From positions 1 through 64,000 of the forward strand of contig WGMG01000008.1 in assembly GCA_016125185.1 (NCBI GenBank): 64,000 nucleotides of DNA, in the 5' to 3' direction. Positions within the stretch are counted from its first letter, which is position 1, and every line of letters begins with the position of its first letter. Shown in pieces: positions 6,971-13,769 of this stretch. Below the pieces are notes generated by a model. That model had not been told where the DNA came from. It did no database searches and saw only the letters and a list, made by a program, of their open reading frames with translations. A program made the position numbers and the translations under genes. This DNA is from Armatimonadota bacterium. Lineage in GTDB: Bacteria; Armatimonadota; Fimbriimonadia; Fimbriimonadales; Fimbriimonadaceae.

Positions 6971-7007
6971 TCAAAGAAAAAGAGCTAGTGGAATCACTAG
7001 CTCTTTT
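6971..7007 (-). terminator. intrinsic terminator of the 64-residue protein gene
   Basis: A perfect 13-bp stem (6978-6990 with 6995-7007, containing AGAGCTAGTG/CACTAGCTCT) and a 4-base loop. On the minus strand the stem ends in TTTT and continues TCTTTGA. It begins 24 bp after the stop at 7032. Confidence 0.9.
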
Positions 7008-7031
7008 AATCGTTTTGACGAAAAGTCTGGT

Positions 7032-7226
7032 CTACTCTTCCTTCGCGCTCGAAGACTTGTAGGTTGCTTCGTTCACGAATTTGAAGAGGGTGGTGCCTTC
7101 GTAGGACGCCTTCAGAGCGTACCGGGTCTGTTCGCCGGACTTGGTCTTTCGCACCATTTTGGTCTTTCGAACATCGCCATCCGGCACTTCAACATGAGAT
7201 CGAGTCTTAAGATTGTAGAACTTCAT
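7032..7226 (-). CDS. small conserved-looking protein, 64 residues
   Basis: 64 residues, basic in the middle ('VRKTKMVRKTKSGEQTRY') with an acidic tail ('SSAKEE'). The layout, 'MKFYNLKTRSHVEVPDGDV' followed by a strand-rich part ('RYALKASYEGTTLFKFVNE'), recalls small DUF5679-like proteins, but the zinc cysteines of that family are absent. A very good ribosome binding site (AGGAG seven bases before ATG), a recognisable promoter at 7298-7325 and its own terminator make it a convincing stand-alone gene. I do not know its function; a nucleic-acid-associated role would fit its charge. Confidence 0.8.
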   Translation of the reverse strand: MKFYNLKTRSHVEVPDGDVRKTKMVRKTKSGEQTRYALKASYEGTTLFKFVNEATYKSSSAKEE

Positions 7227-7297
7227 TTTTTCTCCTAAAATTGGCTACGAGTTTCCCCCTCGCCCATTCCTTCTTAGGTTCAAATTTGCCGAATTAG

Positions 7298-7325
7298 AGA
7301 ATATCACAAACTCATCCAAAGTCAA
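7298..7325 (-). promoter_or_regulatory. sigma-70-type promoter for the 64-residue protein gene
   Basis: On the minus strand TTGACT (7325-7320), a 16-base spacer and TATTCT (7303-7298). The predicted start near 7291 leaves a leader of about 65 bases before the ATG at 7226. Confidence 0.5.
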
Positions 7326-7338
7326 GAGAATTTCGCGA

Positions 7339-7372
7339 GAATCTAGGCAAAAATGATTCTTTGCCTAGATTC
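7339..7372 (-). terminator. hairpin after htrA-like gene
   Basis: A 13-bp perfect stem (GAATCTAGGCAAA with TTTGCCTAGATTC) and 8-base loop lie 9 bp after the protease stop codon. T residues occur in the loop rather than after the stem, so strength is uncertain, but position and length fit the end of the sigma/HtrA operon. Confidence 0.7.
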
Positions 7373-7381
7373 AAATGAGCC

Positions 7382-9001
7382 TTATTTGAAGGTGATACTG
7401 CGCTCAAGGGTCATTTGAGAGCCCTTGCCGTACCGCGCGATGCCGATTTGAGTCTTGTCGCCCCAGTTAAGGTTGGACATCTGCGAGGTCAGTTCGTCGA
7501 TGGTGGAAACCTTCTTTCCGCCGATCGATTGGATGACGTCGCCGACCTGGATTCCGCTCTTTTCGGCCACCGATCCGCTTTCGACGGTGGTTACCAGCAC
7601 GCCCGTGACCGAGGTCGGGATGCTGTTCTTTCGACGGTTCGCGTCGGTGAGGTTATCGATTCCGATGCCAAGCTTGGCGTGACCGCTGTGGAGCGGCTGC
7701 ACGTCGCCGTTATCGTCCTGATCCCTTTGATCGTTCTGCCCACCTTTGTCGCCTTGACCGAACTGCTGTCGAAGTTTGTTTTCGAAGTCCTTGAGGTCCG
7801 GGTTGCCAAAGATGTCGCCGAAGTCCTTGTTGTCGAAGTTATAGGTTCGAGCCTTGGGCGTCGTCGGCTTAACTACGACCGCCTTTTCCAGTTTGATATC
7901 GGCGGTTTGGGTCTTGCCATCGTGGACGAATTCGACCTTCACGACGGTATCCGGCGCGTTGACGAGCATCGTGTTGCGCAGGTCGATCTGGCCGTCGATG
8001 GCGGTGTTATTGACCTTGGTGATGATGTCGCCCTTCTTGATGCCAGCCTTATCCGCCGGTCCGCCGGGTTGAATATCTTCGACGTAAGCGCCGCCGGGAA
8101 GCTTCTTCTCGCTTAGTTCGAACGGCTTGAGGTCGCGAGGATAGACGCCGATCTGGGATCGAACGACTTTGCCTTTCTGGATCAGAATGTCGGCCACAAA
8201 GCGGACTTCGCTGCTGGGGATCGCAAAGGCGATGCCGTTGCTTCCACCGGTCTTCGTGTAAATCGAACTGTTCATCCCGATGACCTGGCCGTCGATGTTG
8301 ACGAGCGGTCCGCCTGAGTTGCCCACGTTGATAGCGGCGTCGGTCTGGATCAGGTCGGGATAGAATCGCTCAGCTTGGCTGAGGCTCGAATCGGGGATGG
8401 CGTTCTCGCGATTGACGGCGCTGACGTGGCCGAAGGTGACGGAGTTTTCGAGGCCATAAGGCGAGCCGATGGCCATGACCATCTGACCGGGCTCGACCGA
8501 CTTGGAGTCGGCCATGCCGAGGGTGGGGAAGTCGCTACCGTCGATTTTGATGACGGCGACATCCCACTCGGGGGCTCGTTTGACGGTGCCTTTGTGCTCA
8601 CGTCCGTCATTGGTGATGACGGTGACTTGATCGGCGTCGCCCACCACGTGGTCGTTGGTGATGACATAGCCGTCTTTGCGGTAGATGAATCCGGCACCTT
8701 CGCTACCGGAAATCGGGATCATCTTGCCGTCTGAGTCGGACGCCCGGTTGGTGACGGCACGAATGTGGACCACGGCCGGTTTGACGTATTCGGCCAAGTG
8801 GGTCAGCGAGTCGTTGAGGTTGTGCAGCGTGGCCGCTTCTTCGGTGGTGATGTTTCCGACCAATTTGCCGCTGTAGCTCGGGCCTTTGGCGAACGCCGAA
8901 TCGGCCTTGAAGCCATGCGTCATGCTAACGACGGTCGCGACGCCAGCGGCAAAACCGCCGACGATCATTGCGTATGCAGCCCATGAACGAACAGTCTTCA
9001 T
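7382..9001 (-). CDS. HtrA/DegP-type periplasmic serine protease
   Basis: 539 residues. N-terminal hydrophobic anchor or signal (about 8-28), then a trypsin-like domain with the triad His118 ('TNDHVVGD'), Asp147 ('EWDVAVIKID') and Ser229 ('NVGNSGGPLV'). PDZ1 spans about 283-375 ('GGAYVEDIQPGGPADKAG'). A glutamine/aspartate-rich linker ('GQGDKGGQNDQRDQ') follows near 415-435, and PDZ2 spans about 445-535 ('VTTVESGSVAEKSGI'). It degrades or refolds misfolded exported proteins. It is the last gene of the sigma/anti-sigma/RseB-like cluster, 49 bp after the RseB-like gene. It is therefore either the target or the signalling protease of that envelope-stress circuit. The long linker between PDZ domains is unusual. 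Confidence 0.95.
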   Translation of the reverse strand: MKTVRSWAAYAMIVGGFAAGVATVVSMTHGFKADSAFAKGPSYSGKLVGNITTEEAATLHNLNDSLTHLAEYVKPAVVHIRAVTNRASDSDGKMIPISGSEGAGFIYRKDGYVITNDHVVGDADQVTVITNDGREHKGTVKRAPEWDVAVIKIDGSDFPTLGMADSKSVEPGQMVMAIGSPYGLENSVTFGHVSAVNRENAIPDSSLSQAERFYPDLIQTDAAINVGNSGGPLVNIDGQVIGMNSSIYTKTGGSNGIAFAIPSSEVRFVADILIQKGKVVRSQIGVYPRDLKPFELSEKKLPGGAYVEDIQPGGPADKAGIKKGDIITKVNNTAIDGQIDLRNTMLVNAPDTVVKVEFVHDGKTQTADIKLEKAVVVKPTTPKARTYNFDNKDFGDIFGNPDLKDFENKLRQQFGQGDKGGQNDQRDQDDNGDVQPLHSGHAKLGIGIDNLTDANRRKNSIPTSVTGVLVTTVESGSVAEKSGIQVGDVIQSIGGKKVSTIDELTSQMSNLNWGDKTQIGIARYGKGSQMTLERSITFK

Positions 9002-9050
9002 TTTATTTCTCTCTTTTTATTCTAATGGAATTGGAGGGGTTTTGGGTTCC

Positions 9051-10046
9051 CTAGATGCCGATGCTCGTGACGATGCCGGGAAACTGGGGGTTGGCCCGCA
9101 CGAGAAACGGCTGAAGAAAGGACTGACGGAGGCTGGAACCGAGGTCGGCCACAACCGTGATCTTGAGTCCCTTCCAAATCTTATTGTCTGACGCTTCACC
9201 GGTGGTGATCTTTTCGTTTTGTACGTAGGTCCACTCGTACACCGTTGCACGTTGGAGGCCGTCCGTGAGTTTGAGGCACAAAATTCGGTACCGGCTATCC
9301 GTGGAGACGGAGATTCGCTGAATCTCGAAGCCAAAAGGGATGTCTTTCGGGACTATCGGCTTAAATCCTAGCTTCGGCTCGGCATCCGAGAGGCGCGACA
9401 GGCAGTTGGTTTCGTCGTAGTGAACGATTTTGACGCCGGCAACGGGCTCGATTACAAAGGTTGAGTCGTCGAGCTTGGCGGGGAATTTGATGTCGGTGAC
9501 TTCGAAGCTATTGACGATCGATCCATCATTGGCCACGGTCTCCATCGCCATCGGGTAGCCGGTCGCTTCATCGAAGTGGTAGCGGAGGATCGGGACTTCA
9601 TTGAACCGCGAGGTTGCGACGACGGTGACGCATCGCCGACCGATGATTCGCGAGGAGCCGTCCATCTTGAGCGTGTAGTTCTTTTCGATCAGCGGGGAGC
9701 GAAGTTTGATGTCGTGCGAAAGGGCCTGCGACGGCGAGATCAGCATGTAGCCGTCGTCGGGAAGGTACTGCTTGTACTCTCGCCCATCGTCGACATATTC
9801 GCCCTGCAGGTGCAAGGGCGCCAAGACGGTTTCGCGAATCTTGCCGTCCTTGGACCGCTGAATTTTGGTCCTCTGGGTGCCGTTGCCTTCGGAGGTCTCC
9901 TTGACGATGGCCACAATGTTGACGTTGTAGTCGCCACGCAGATACTTCGCCATCAGCTTTTCGGCGCGATCGTCGGCGAAACAGGTCGCGACGAGGCTAC
10001 CGATGACGAGAAGACTAACGGCCTTCAAAAGTCGTGTAGTGACCAA
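9051..10046 (-). CDS. MucB/RseB-like sigma regulator
   Basis: 331 residues with a signal peptide (residues 4-24, 'TRLLKAVSLLVIGSLVATCFA'). It resembles RseB/MucB and LolA-like folds: 'EKLMAKYLRGDYNVNIVAIV' at the start, 'YLPDDGYMLISPS' near 95, 'SSRIIGRRCVTVVATSR' near 130, 'YHFDEATGYPMAMETV' near 155. A C-terminal domain begins near 215. In gammaproteobacteria RseB binds the anti-sigma RseA and senses lipids or LPS. The gene overlaps the end of the anti-sigma gene by 32 bases and starts with TTG four bases after GGAGGG; a TTG six codons later is possible. Sequence similarity is weak, and the call leans on layout and on gene order. Confidence 0.78.
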   Translation of the reverse strand: MVTTRLLKAVSLLVIGSLVATCFADDRAEKLMAKYLRGDYNVNIVAIVKETSEGNGTQRTKIQRSKDGKIRETVLAPLHLQGEYVDDGREYKQYLPDDGYMLISPSQALSHDIKLRSPLIEKNYTLKMDGSSRIIGRRCVTVVATSRFNEVPILRYHFDEATGYPMAMETVANDGSIVNSFEVTDIKFPAKLDDSTFVIEPVAGVKIVHYDETNCLSRLSDAEPKLGFKPIVPKDIPFGFEIQRISVSTDSRYRILCLKLTDGLQRATVYEWTYVQNEKITTGEASDNKIWKGLKITVVADLGSSLRQSFLQPFLVRANPQFPGIVTSIGI

Positions 10047-10446
10047 TTGGCCCTCCGAAGGCCGTATCTGGACCCGAATTCATCATTTGGTCTCTAACGA
10101 TCTGCTCACGAATGCTCTCGTCCCGTTTGCGGCTGGCTTCTTGGCTCTGTTGCTTCGAGGAGAAGACGGCCCAGCAGACGATGGGGATGGTCACGGCCAG
10201 GGCAAGGCTGACATAACTGAGCCTTGGCCGCACGAGTTTGTGCTGAACCTGCTCGACGAACAAGGTCGGCGGCTCGGGAGTCGTCGGCATATCGCGAAGC
10301 AAGGTCTGAACCGTACGAAGGCTCTCTAGCTCAGCTTGACACTCGCGGCACTCGTGGACGTGGTGGCGGACCTGCAGCATTTCGACGCCAGACATTTCGC
10401 CGTCGAGGTATGCGGACAGTTTGGACTGGACGCGATTACAGGACAT
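10015..10446 (-). CDS. zinc-finger anti-sigma factor (ZAS/zf-HC2)
   Basis: 143 residues. The N-terminus carries the ZAS signature: Cys3, His28, Cys32 and Cys35 ('HHVHECREC'), with 'LSAYLDGEMS' between. One membrane helix is at about 75-94 ('SYVSLALAVTIPIVCWAVF') and the C-terminal tail of about 45 residues would be periplasmic. It binds the ECF sigma factor encoded just upstream and holds it inactive at the membrane; release would come by proteolysis or redox at the zinc site. Its ATG overlaps the end of the sigma gene by 11 bases and its end overlaps the RseB-like gene. Confidence 0.93.
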   Translation of the reverse strand: MSCNRVQSKLSAYLDGEMSGVEMLQVRHHVHECRECQAELESLRTVQTLLRDMPTTPEPPTLFVEQVQHKLVRPRLSYVSLALAVTIPIVCWAVFSSKQQSQEASRKRDESIREQIVRDQMMNSGPDTAFGGPIGHYTTFEGR

Positions 10447-11026
10447 GGGCGTACCTCCCGTAGGATTCGGGCGCGTTGTCCAGAAGGAAAGTTCGGAGCT
10501 GGACGCGTCCTCGGTGGATTCTCGACCGAACGGTTCCGACCGAGGTTTCCATGATCTCGGCGACTTCTTCGTAGGAGAGTCCTTCGATGTCGGCGAGGAT
10601 GACGGCGAGCCGGAACTCGGGGTTCATCTTGTTAAGGCCGGTTTGGACGATCTCGGAAAAACTACTGTTGACAAGTTCGTCGCCAGGGACATTGGAATGG
10701 TCTGCGATTTCGAAGGCCTGTTGTCCATCACTGCCGGAATGGTCGAGCGAGCTAGTTTTGAGCTTCCCTCGGCGGCGGATCAGGTCGATGTGCGCATTGG
10801 CGATGATGCGGTACATCCAACTGTTAAACGGCAGTTTCTCGTCGTATCGATGGAAGAATCGAAAAGCGCGGATATACGCTTCTTGGAGCAGGTCTTCGGC
10901 GTCGGCGGCGTCTCCAGTCAATCGAAATGCAACAGAAAAAGCTTGGCGGTACGAATCTCGCATCAATCGCTCGAAATTGGCTGAGCGATCGAGGGTTCCG
11001 GTTCGGTTTTTTACCCAACTAAGCAT
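10436..11026 (-). CDS. ECF (RpoE-like) sigma factor
   Basis: 196 residues. Region 2 spans about 18-90, with 'AFRLTGDAADAEDLLQEAYIRAFR' and 'PFNSWMYRIIANAHIDLIRRR' (2.4 helix). Region 4 spans about 130-185, with 'FRLAVILADIEGLSYEEVAEIM' and 'SVGTVRSRIHRGR' as the -35 recognition helix. It directs RNA polymerase to an envelope-stress regulon. The gene is followed by its cognate anti-sigma, an RseB-like protein and HtrA, the same order of functions as rpoE-rseA-rseB plus degP. It lies 38 bp after the polymerase delta' gene, so it may be read from the darA promoter as well as its own. Confidence 0.96.
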   Translation of the reverse strand: MLSWVKNRTGTLDRSANFERLMRDSYRQAFSVAFRLTGDAADAEDLLQEAYIRAFRFFHRYDEKLPFNSWMYRIIANAHIDLIRRRGKLKTSSLDHSGSDGQQAFEIADHSNVPGDELVNSSFSEIVQTGLNKMNPEFRLAVILADIEGLSYEEVAEIMETSVGTVRSRIHRGRVQLRTFLLDNAPESYGRYAHVL

Positions 11027-11064
11027 TGCTTACTCTACGAAATAGATCATACGCTCTTGCCTGG

Positions 11065-11997
11065 CTATTTCGTTCCCGGCGTCGGCGATAACAGAATTCG
11101 TCCCAGGACGGCGTCCAGAACGAGGGCAGGATTGGCATTGCCGAGGATTCGCTTATGGGCTTCCGTGAGGAGGGCGACGGCCTGAGAGCGGTTGGGATGG
11201 CGTTTGCTGATGGCGAGGGCGGCCAGCTCGATGATGCGGGCGTTGGAGTTGCGGATACCGAGCTTTTCGAACTCTTCAAGGCGTTCGGCGAGCTTGCGAA
11301 ATTCGTCGCCCAGGGAGAGAGCGCCGTGTCGACTTTCGGCGACGATGCGGTCGGCGAAGCGAATGATGTCGCGATAGAGGTCTTGGTTGGCGGAGATGCG
11401 CTCCAGAGTGCCGGGCGCGCCATCGGCGAGGAGAACGATTTCGTCGGGAAGGCCCGGATGGCTTTGGGTCAGTTCTTCTTTGGTGGGCAATTCGCAGTTG
11501 ACGACCAGACAACGCGAGAGGATGGTGGCGGGGATCTGGCTGACCTGGCTAGTCGTGAGGATCAGCTTGACGTACGCCGGGGGTTCTTCGAGAGTCTTCA
11601 GCAGCGAGTTGGCGGAGTCGTGGTTGAGGCGGTGGACGTCCTCGATCCACACAACCTTGTGGCGCGAGTAGAGCGGGGCTACGCGCACGAACTCGATGAG
11701 CGGCGTGGGGTCGTCGGGGCGTTTGGCCGACGGCGTGGAGATTTGGCGAAGCTGGATTTGGTATCCGGCCCCGGTCGGCGCAATGTGGAAAAAGTCGGGA
11801 TTAGTGCCGCGGCGGAAGGAATCGGCGGCGCGGTCACCTTCGCCGGATGATAGCCAAGCTTCGGCCATTTGGTTTACAAGGAGGGTTTTGCCGCACCCAC
11901 GGGGACCATAGAGGAGAACGGATGCGACTCCGCTGGACGGATCGCCCAGAATCGGCGCGAGCTTGCGAGCTCGTTCGAGGCCGACAATCGTGGTCAA
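11065..11997 (-). CDS. holB: DNA polymerase III delta' subunit
   Basis: 310 residues. An AAA+ clamp-loader subunit with Walker A 'GPRGCGKT' (31-38), 'VVWIEDVHRLNHDSANSLLKTLEEPP' (Walker B region and the helix typical of delta'/tau) and 'ILTTSQVSQIPATILSRC', the sensor 1/SRC motif. It helps load the beta clamp at the replication fork. The four-cysteine zinc module of most delta' and gamma subunits is not seen between Walker A and B. The start is TTG at 11997, overlapping the TGA of the DarA-like gene. In Bacillus the gene order darA(yaaQ)-yaaR-holB is known, so the pairing here is conserved. Confidence 0.92.
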   Translation of the reverse strand: MTTIVGLERARKLAPILGDPSSGVASVLLYGPRGCGKTLLVNQMAEAWLSSGEGDRAADSFRRGTNPDFFHIAPTGAGYQIQLRQISTPSAKRPDDPTPLIEFVRVAPLYSRHKVVWIEDVHRLNHDSANSLLKTLEEPPAYVKLILTTSQVSQIPATILSRCLVVNCELPTKEELTQSHPGLPDEIVLLADGAPGTLERISANQDLYRDIIRFADRIVAESRHGALSLGDEFRKLAERLEEFEKLGIRNSNARIIELAALAISKRHPNRSQAVALLTEAHKRILGNANPALVLDAVLGRILLSPTPGTK

Positions 11998-12323
11998 AAC
12001 CGCTCGAACTCCTCGACAGGAAGCAGGAAGAGGACAGCACCACCGACGGGGACCTTAACGGCGGACGGGGTGAAGGCGGCGGTAGGATTGGTTTCGAAGG
12101 GAGCCACGTTGAGAAGTTGTTCGCGGCTTTGGCAGTTTGCGGCGATGAGGGCTTTGAGGTCACCGACTTCGCCGTCTTGAACACCGATGAGGAAGGTGGT
12201 GTTGCCTTCGCGCAGGAATCCACCGGTGGAGCCGATGATGGTGAATTTGAATCCGGCGTGAACGAGCTCGTCGATAATTTTGCCTTTGTCCCGGTTATGG
12301 ATGATGCAAACGGCGAGCTTCAT
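11994..12323 (-). CDS. darA: c-di-AMP receptor, PstA/DarA family (DUF970)
   Basis: 109 residues, the normal length for the family. It is a PII-like fold with the nucleotide-binding segments 'STGGFLREGNTTFLIGVQDGEV' (split here by loops), 'NCQSREQLLNV' and the terminal 'VGGAVLFLLPVEEFERF', all diagnostic of PstA/DarA. It binds cyclic di-AMP as a trimer in the cytoplasm; the downstream partner is unknown even in Firmicutes. It is the first gene of the run darA-holB-sigma-anti-sigma-rseB-like-htrA. A TATAAT 11 bases before the ATG gives a possible near-leaderless start. Confidence 0.95.
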   Translation of the reverse strand: MKLAVCIIHNRDKGKIIDELVHAGFKFTIIGSTGGFLREGNTTFLIGVQDGEVGDLKALIAANCQSREQLLNVAPFETNPTAAFTPSAVKVPVGGAVLFLLPVEEFERF

Positions 12324-12334
12324 GAACTGACAGC

Positions 12335-12340
12335 ATTATA
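12335..12340 (-). promoter_or_regulatory. candidate -10 box (TATAAT) for the darA-holB-sigma operon
   Basis: On the minus strand TATAAT is followed by 11 bases and ATG. It sits directly after the terminator of the preceding prepilin-like gene. No good -35 box is seen at 16-18 bases. Confidence 0.4.
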
Positions 12341-12342
12341 AA

Positions 12343-12376
12343 CGAAAAGCCCCTTGCCGTGGCGAGAGGCTTTTCG
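12343..12376 (-). terminator. intrinsic terminator after prepilin-like gene
   Basis: On the minus strand an outer stem CGAAAAGCC/GGCTTTTCG with an inner, partly mismatched GC stem is followed by TTTATAA. It begins 18 bp after the stop at 12394. Confidence 0.8.
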
Positions 12377-12393
12377 ATGACAGAGCCTGGATT

Positions 12394-13254
12394 TTATTCG
12401 CAGGCGGTCTTGAACGGGCTCCACATCGACTGCGTCGGGCCCTTGGCGCGGAGGTCGTAGACGACGGACTTGGCGTTGAGGCTCTTGGCGCTGGTGTCCA
12501 CGCGAACGACGTTGATCTGGCCGGAGTATCGAGCATCGATGTTCTTGAGAACAGGGATGTTGGAAGCGTCATCCGGATCCGGGTTACCGAGAGCGCCGAA
12601 GTTCAGCTTGTTGTTGCCGAGGTGCTTCCAGTAGTGCGGATAGCTGCCCGTCGGGGTGAAGCCGTTCATGGTGCACGCACCGCTGGTCGGCTGGGCCGGG
12701 AGAGCGTTGTAGTAGGTGGCGTCGGCGAAGAGAAGGGTGTTGGACACGTTCTCGACCGAGGTTGCGGACATCGCTGCGTTGGACTTCAGGAGGTAGTTGT
12801 TCGCGGCGACGGAGTTCTGTCCACCGTAGGCGAAGAAGCCGACGTCCCACGTGCCTTTGTCCTGATAGTTGGCCCAAGCGTCGGAGTTACCGGCGACCTT
12901 CCAGATGTCGTCGTTCTTAATGTAGGGAGCGAGCATCTGGTTGAAGAAGCAGGCTTTGATGGTGTTTGCACCATCGCTGTCGAACTTTGCCTTCTTGGGA
13001 TCGCTGGCGGCGAGGCTCAGGTAATACGGGTTGATGGCGCCGGAAGAAACGCTCCATCGGTAACCCGGCAGCGTGTCATCGTTGTCGGCCAGGTAGATCT
13101 GGAGTCCGGTTCCGATCTGCTTCATCTGCGCGAGGCCAGCCGACTTCTTGGCGGCCAGCTTGGCTTGAGCGAAAACGGGGAAGAGAATGGCAGCGAGAAT
13201 CGCGATGATGGCGATAACGACAAGGAGTTCGATAAGCGTGAATGCTTTCTTCAT
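12394..13254 (-). CDS. prepilin-like exported protein
   Basis: 286 residues. A type IV prepilin/pseudopilin N-terminus: short basic leader, Phe at the processing point and Glu5 ('[20 protein letters not shown]'), then '[10 protein letters not shown]'. The C-terminal domain of about 250 residues has 'QIGTGLQIYLADNDDTLPGYRW' and ends without the usual 'DGHxK' block; 'INVVRVDTSAKSLNAKSV' stands in its place. Such large prepilin-like proteins are abundant in Armatimonadota, Planctomycetes and Lentisphaerae. Whether they polymerise is unknown. It should be cleaved and N-methylated by a PilD-type peptidase, which is not in this window. It has its own terminator. Confidence 0.93.
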   Translation of the reverse strand: MKKAFTLIELLVVIAIIAILAAILFPVFAQAKLAAKKSAGLAQMKQIGTGLQIYLADNDDTLPGYRWSVSSGAINPYYLSLAASDPKKAKFDSDGANTIKACFFNQMLAPYIKNDDIWKVAGNSDAWANYQDKGTWDVGFFAYGGQNSVAANNYLLKSNAAMSATSVENVSNTLLFADATYYNALPAQPTSGACTMNGFTPTGSYPHYWKHLGNNKLNFGALGNPDPDDASNIPVLKNIDARYSGQINVVRVDTSAKSLNAKSVVYDLRAKGPTQSMWSPFKTACE

Positions 13255-13544
13255 TTGATTGATCTCAGGAATAGGTCGATTGTCGAAACAGGCGCGGCAA
13301 CCTCTGAATCGCTCATGCTTTGCGCAGGCAATTATTAAGAATGCTCGTCGCTGGAATCCACCATGGATTCCGATTTTGAGTTCACAGACCTTGTGAAAAT
13401 GACGTCTTCGTCGGAAAACGTCGATGGTTTTCTTAACAATCGACGAACAGGCAACATCTTAACACGAATTGCGCCAGATGCGATAAATTGGGGGAAATCT
13501 TGGGATTTTCCAACGAAAAGGAGTCTGATCCTGTCGATGGACGC
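13255..13544. other. intergenic region upstream of the 12394-13254 prepilin-like gene
   Basis: About 290 bases without a supported gene. It should contain the promoter of the prepilin-like gene. One inverted repeat is clear, GGAATCCA-CCA-TGGATTCC at 13353-13371. I looked for a c-di-GMP (GEMM) riboswitch because pilin genes often carry one, and did not recognise its consensus. Confidence 0.6.
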
Positions 13545-13583
13545 GAAAAAATAGCCGCCCGCTTTGCAGCGGACGGCTATTTT
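13545..13583 (-). terminator. intrinsic terminator after the small lipoprotein gene
   Basis: On the minus strand AAAATAGCCGTCCGCT pairs, with one mismatch, with AGCGGGCGGCTATTTT around a GCAA tetraloop and runs into TTTTTT. It lies 9 bp after the stop at 13592. Confidence 0.92.
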
Positions 13584-13591
13584 GGTTGGCC

Positions 13592-13765
13592 TTAGTTCGA
13601 AGGGCCGTCGCCGGGGGGCGGCGGGTTGTCCTTCATGGCCTTTTGGTTGATAGCCTTTTCTTTGTCGGCTTGCTTCTGAACCGCGCTAACATCCACGCTA
13701 CCGCCTGCGGGTGCACAACCAGCGACGACGCATGCGGCGAGGAGGAAAAGAACAAGCTTTTGCAT
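13592..13765 (-). CDS. small lipoprotein paired with prepilin-like gene
   Basis: 57 residues. A lipoprotein signal with Cys17 ('LFLLAACVVAGCAPAGG'), then a short mature part of about 40 residues ending in 'NPPPPGDGPSN'. I use the ATG at 13765; a longer frame would be the antisense of nothing sensible and runs into the prepilin-like gene. It starts 4 bp after that gene's stop and shares its terminator, so the pair is one transcript. The same arrangement, a prepilin-like gene followed at once by a tiny lipoprotein, recurs at 27950-29055. It could be an anchor or assembly factor; unproven. Confidence 0.78.
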   Translation of the reverse strand: MQKLVLFLLAACVVAGCAPAGGSVDVSAVQKQADKEKAINQKAMKDNPPPPGDGPSN

Positions 13766-13769
13766 CAGA

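Noticed and set aside
5955-7238. 427-codon plus-strand frame opposite the DUF1800 gene and small protein gene
   Set aside because: Antisense composition, spans a terminator, a promoter and two genes on the other strand.
13255-13544. Possible c-di-GMP riboswitch before a prepilin-like gene
   Set aside because: Read on the minus strand; conserved GEMM core bases and tetraloop receptor were not recognised.
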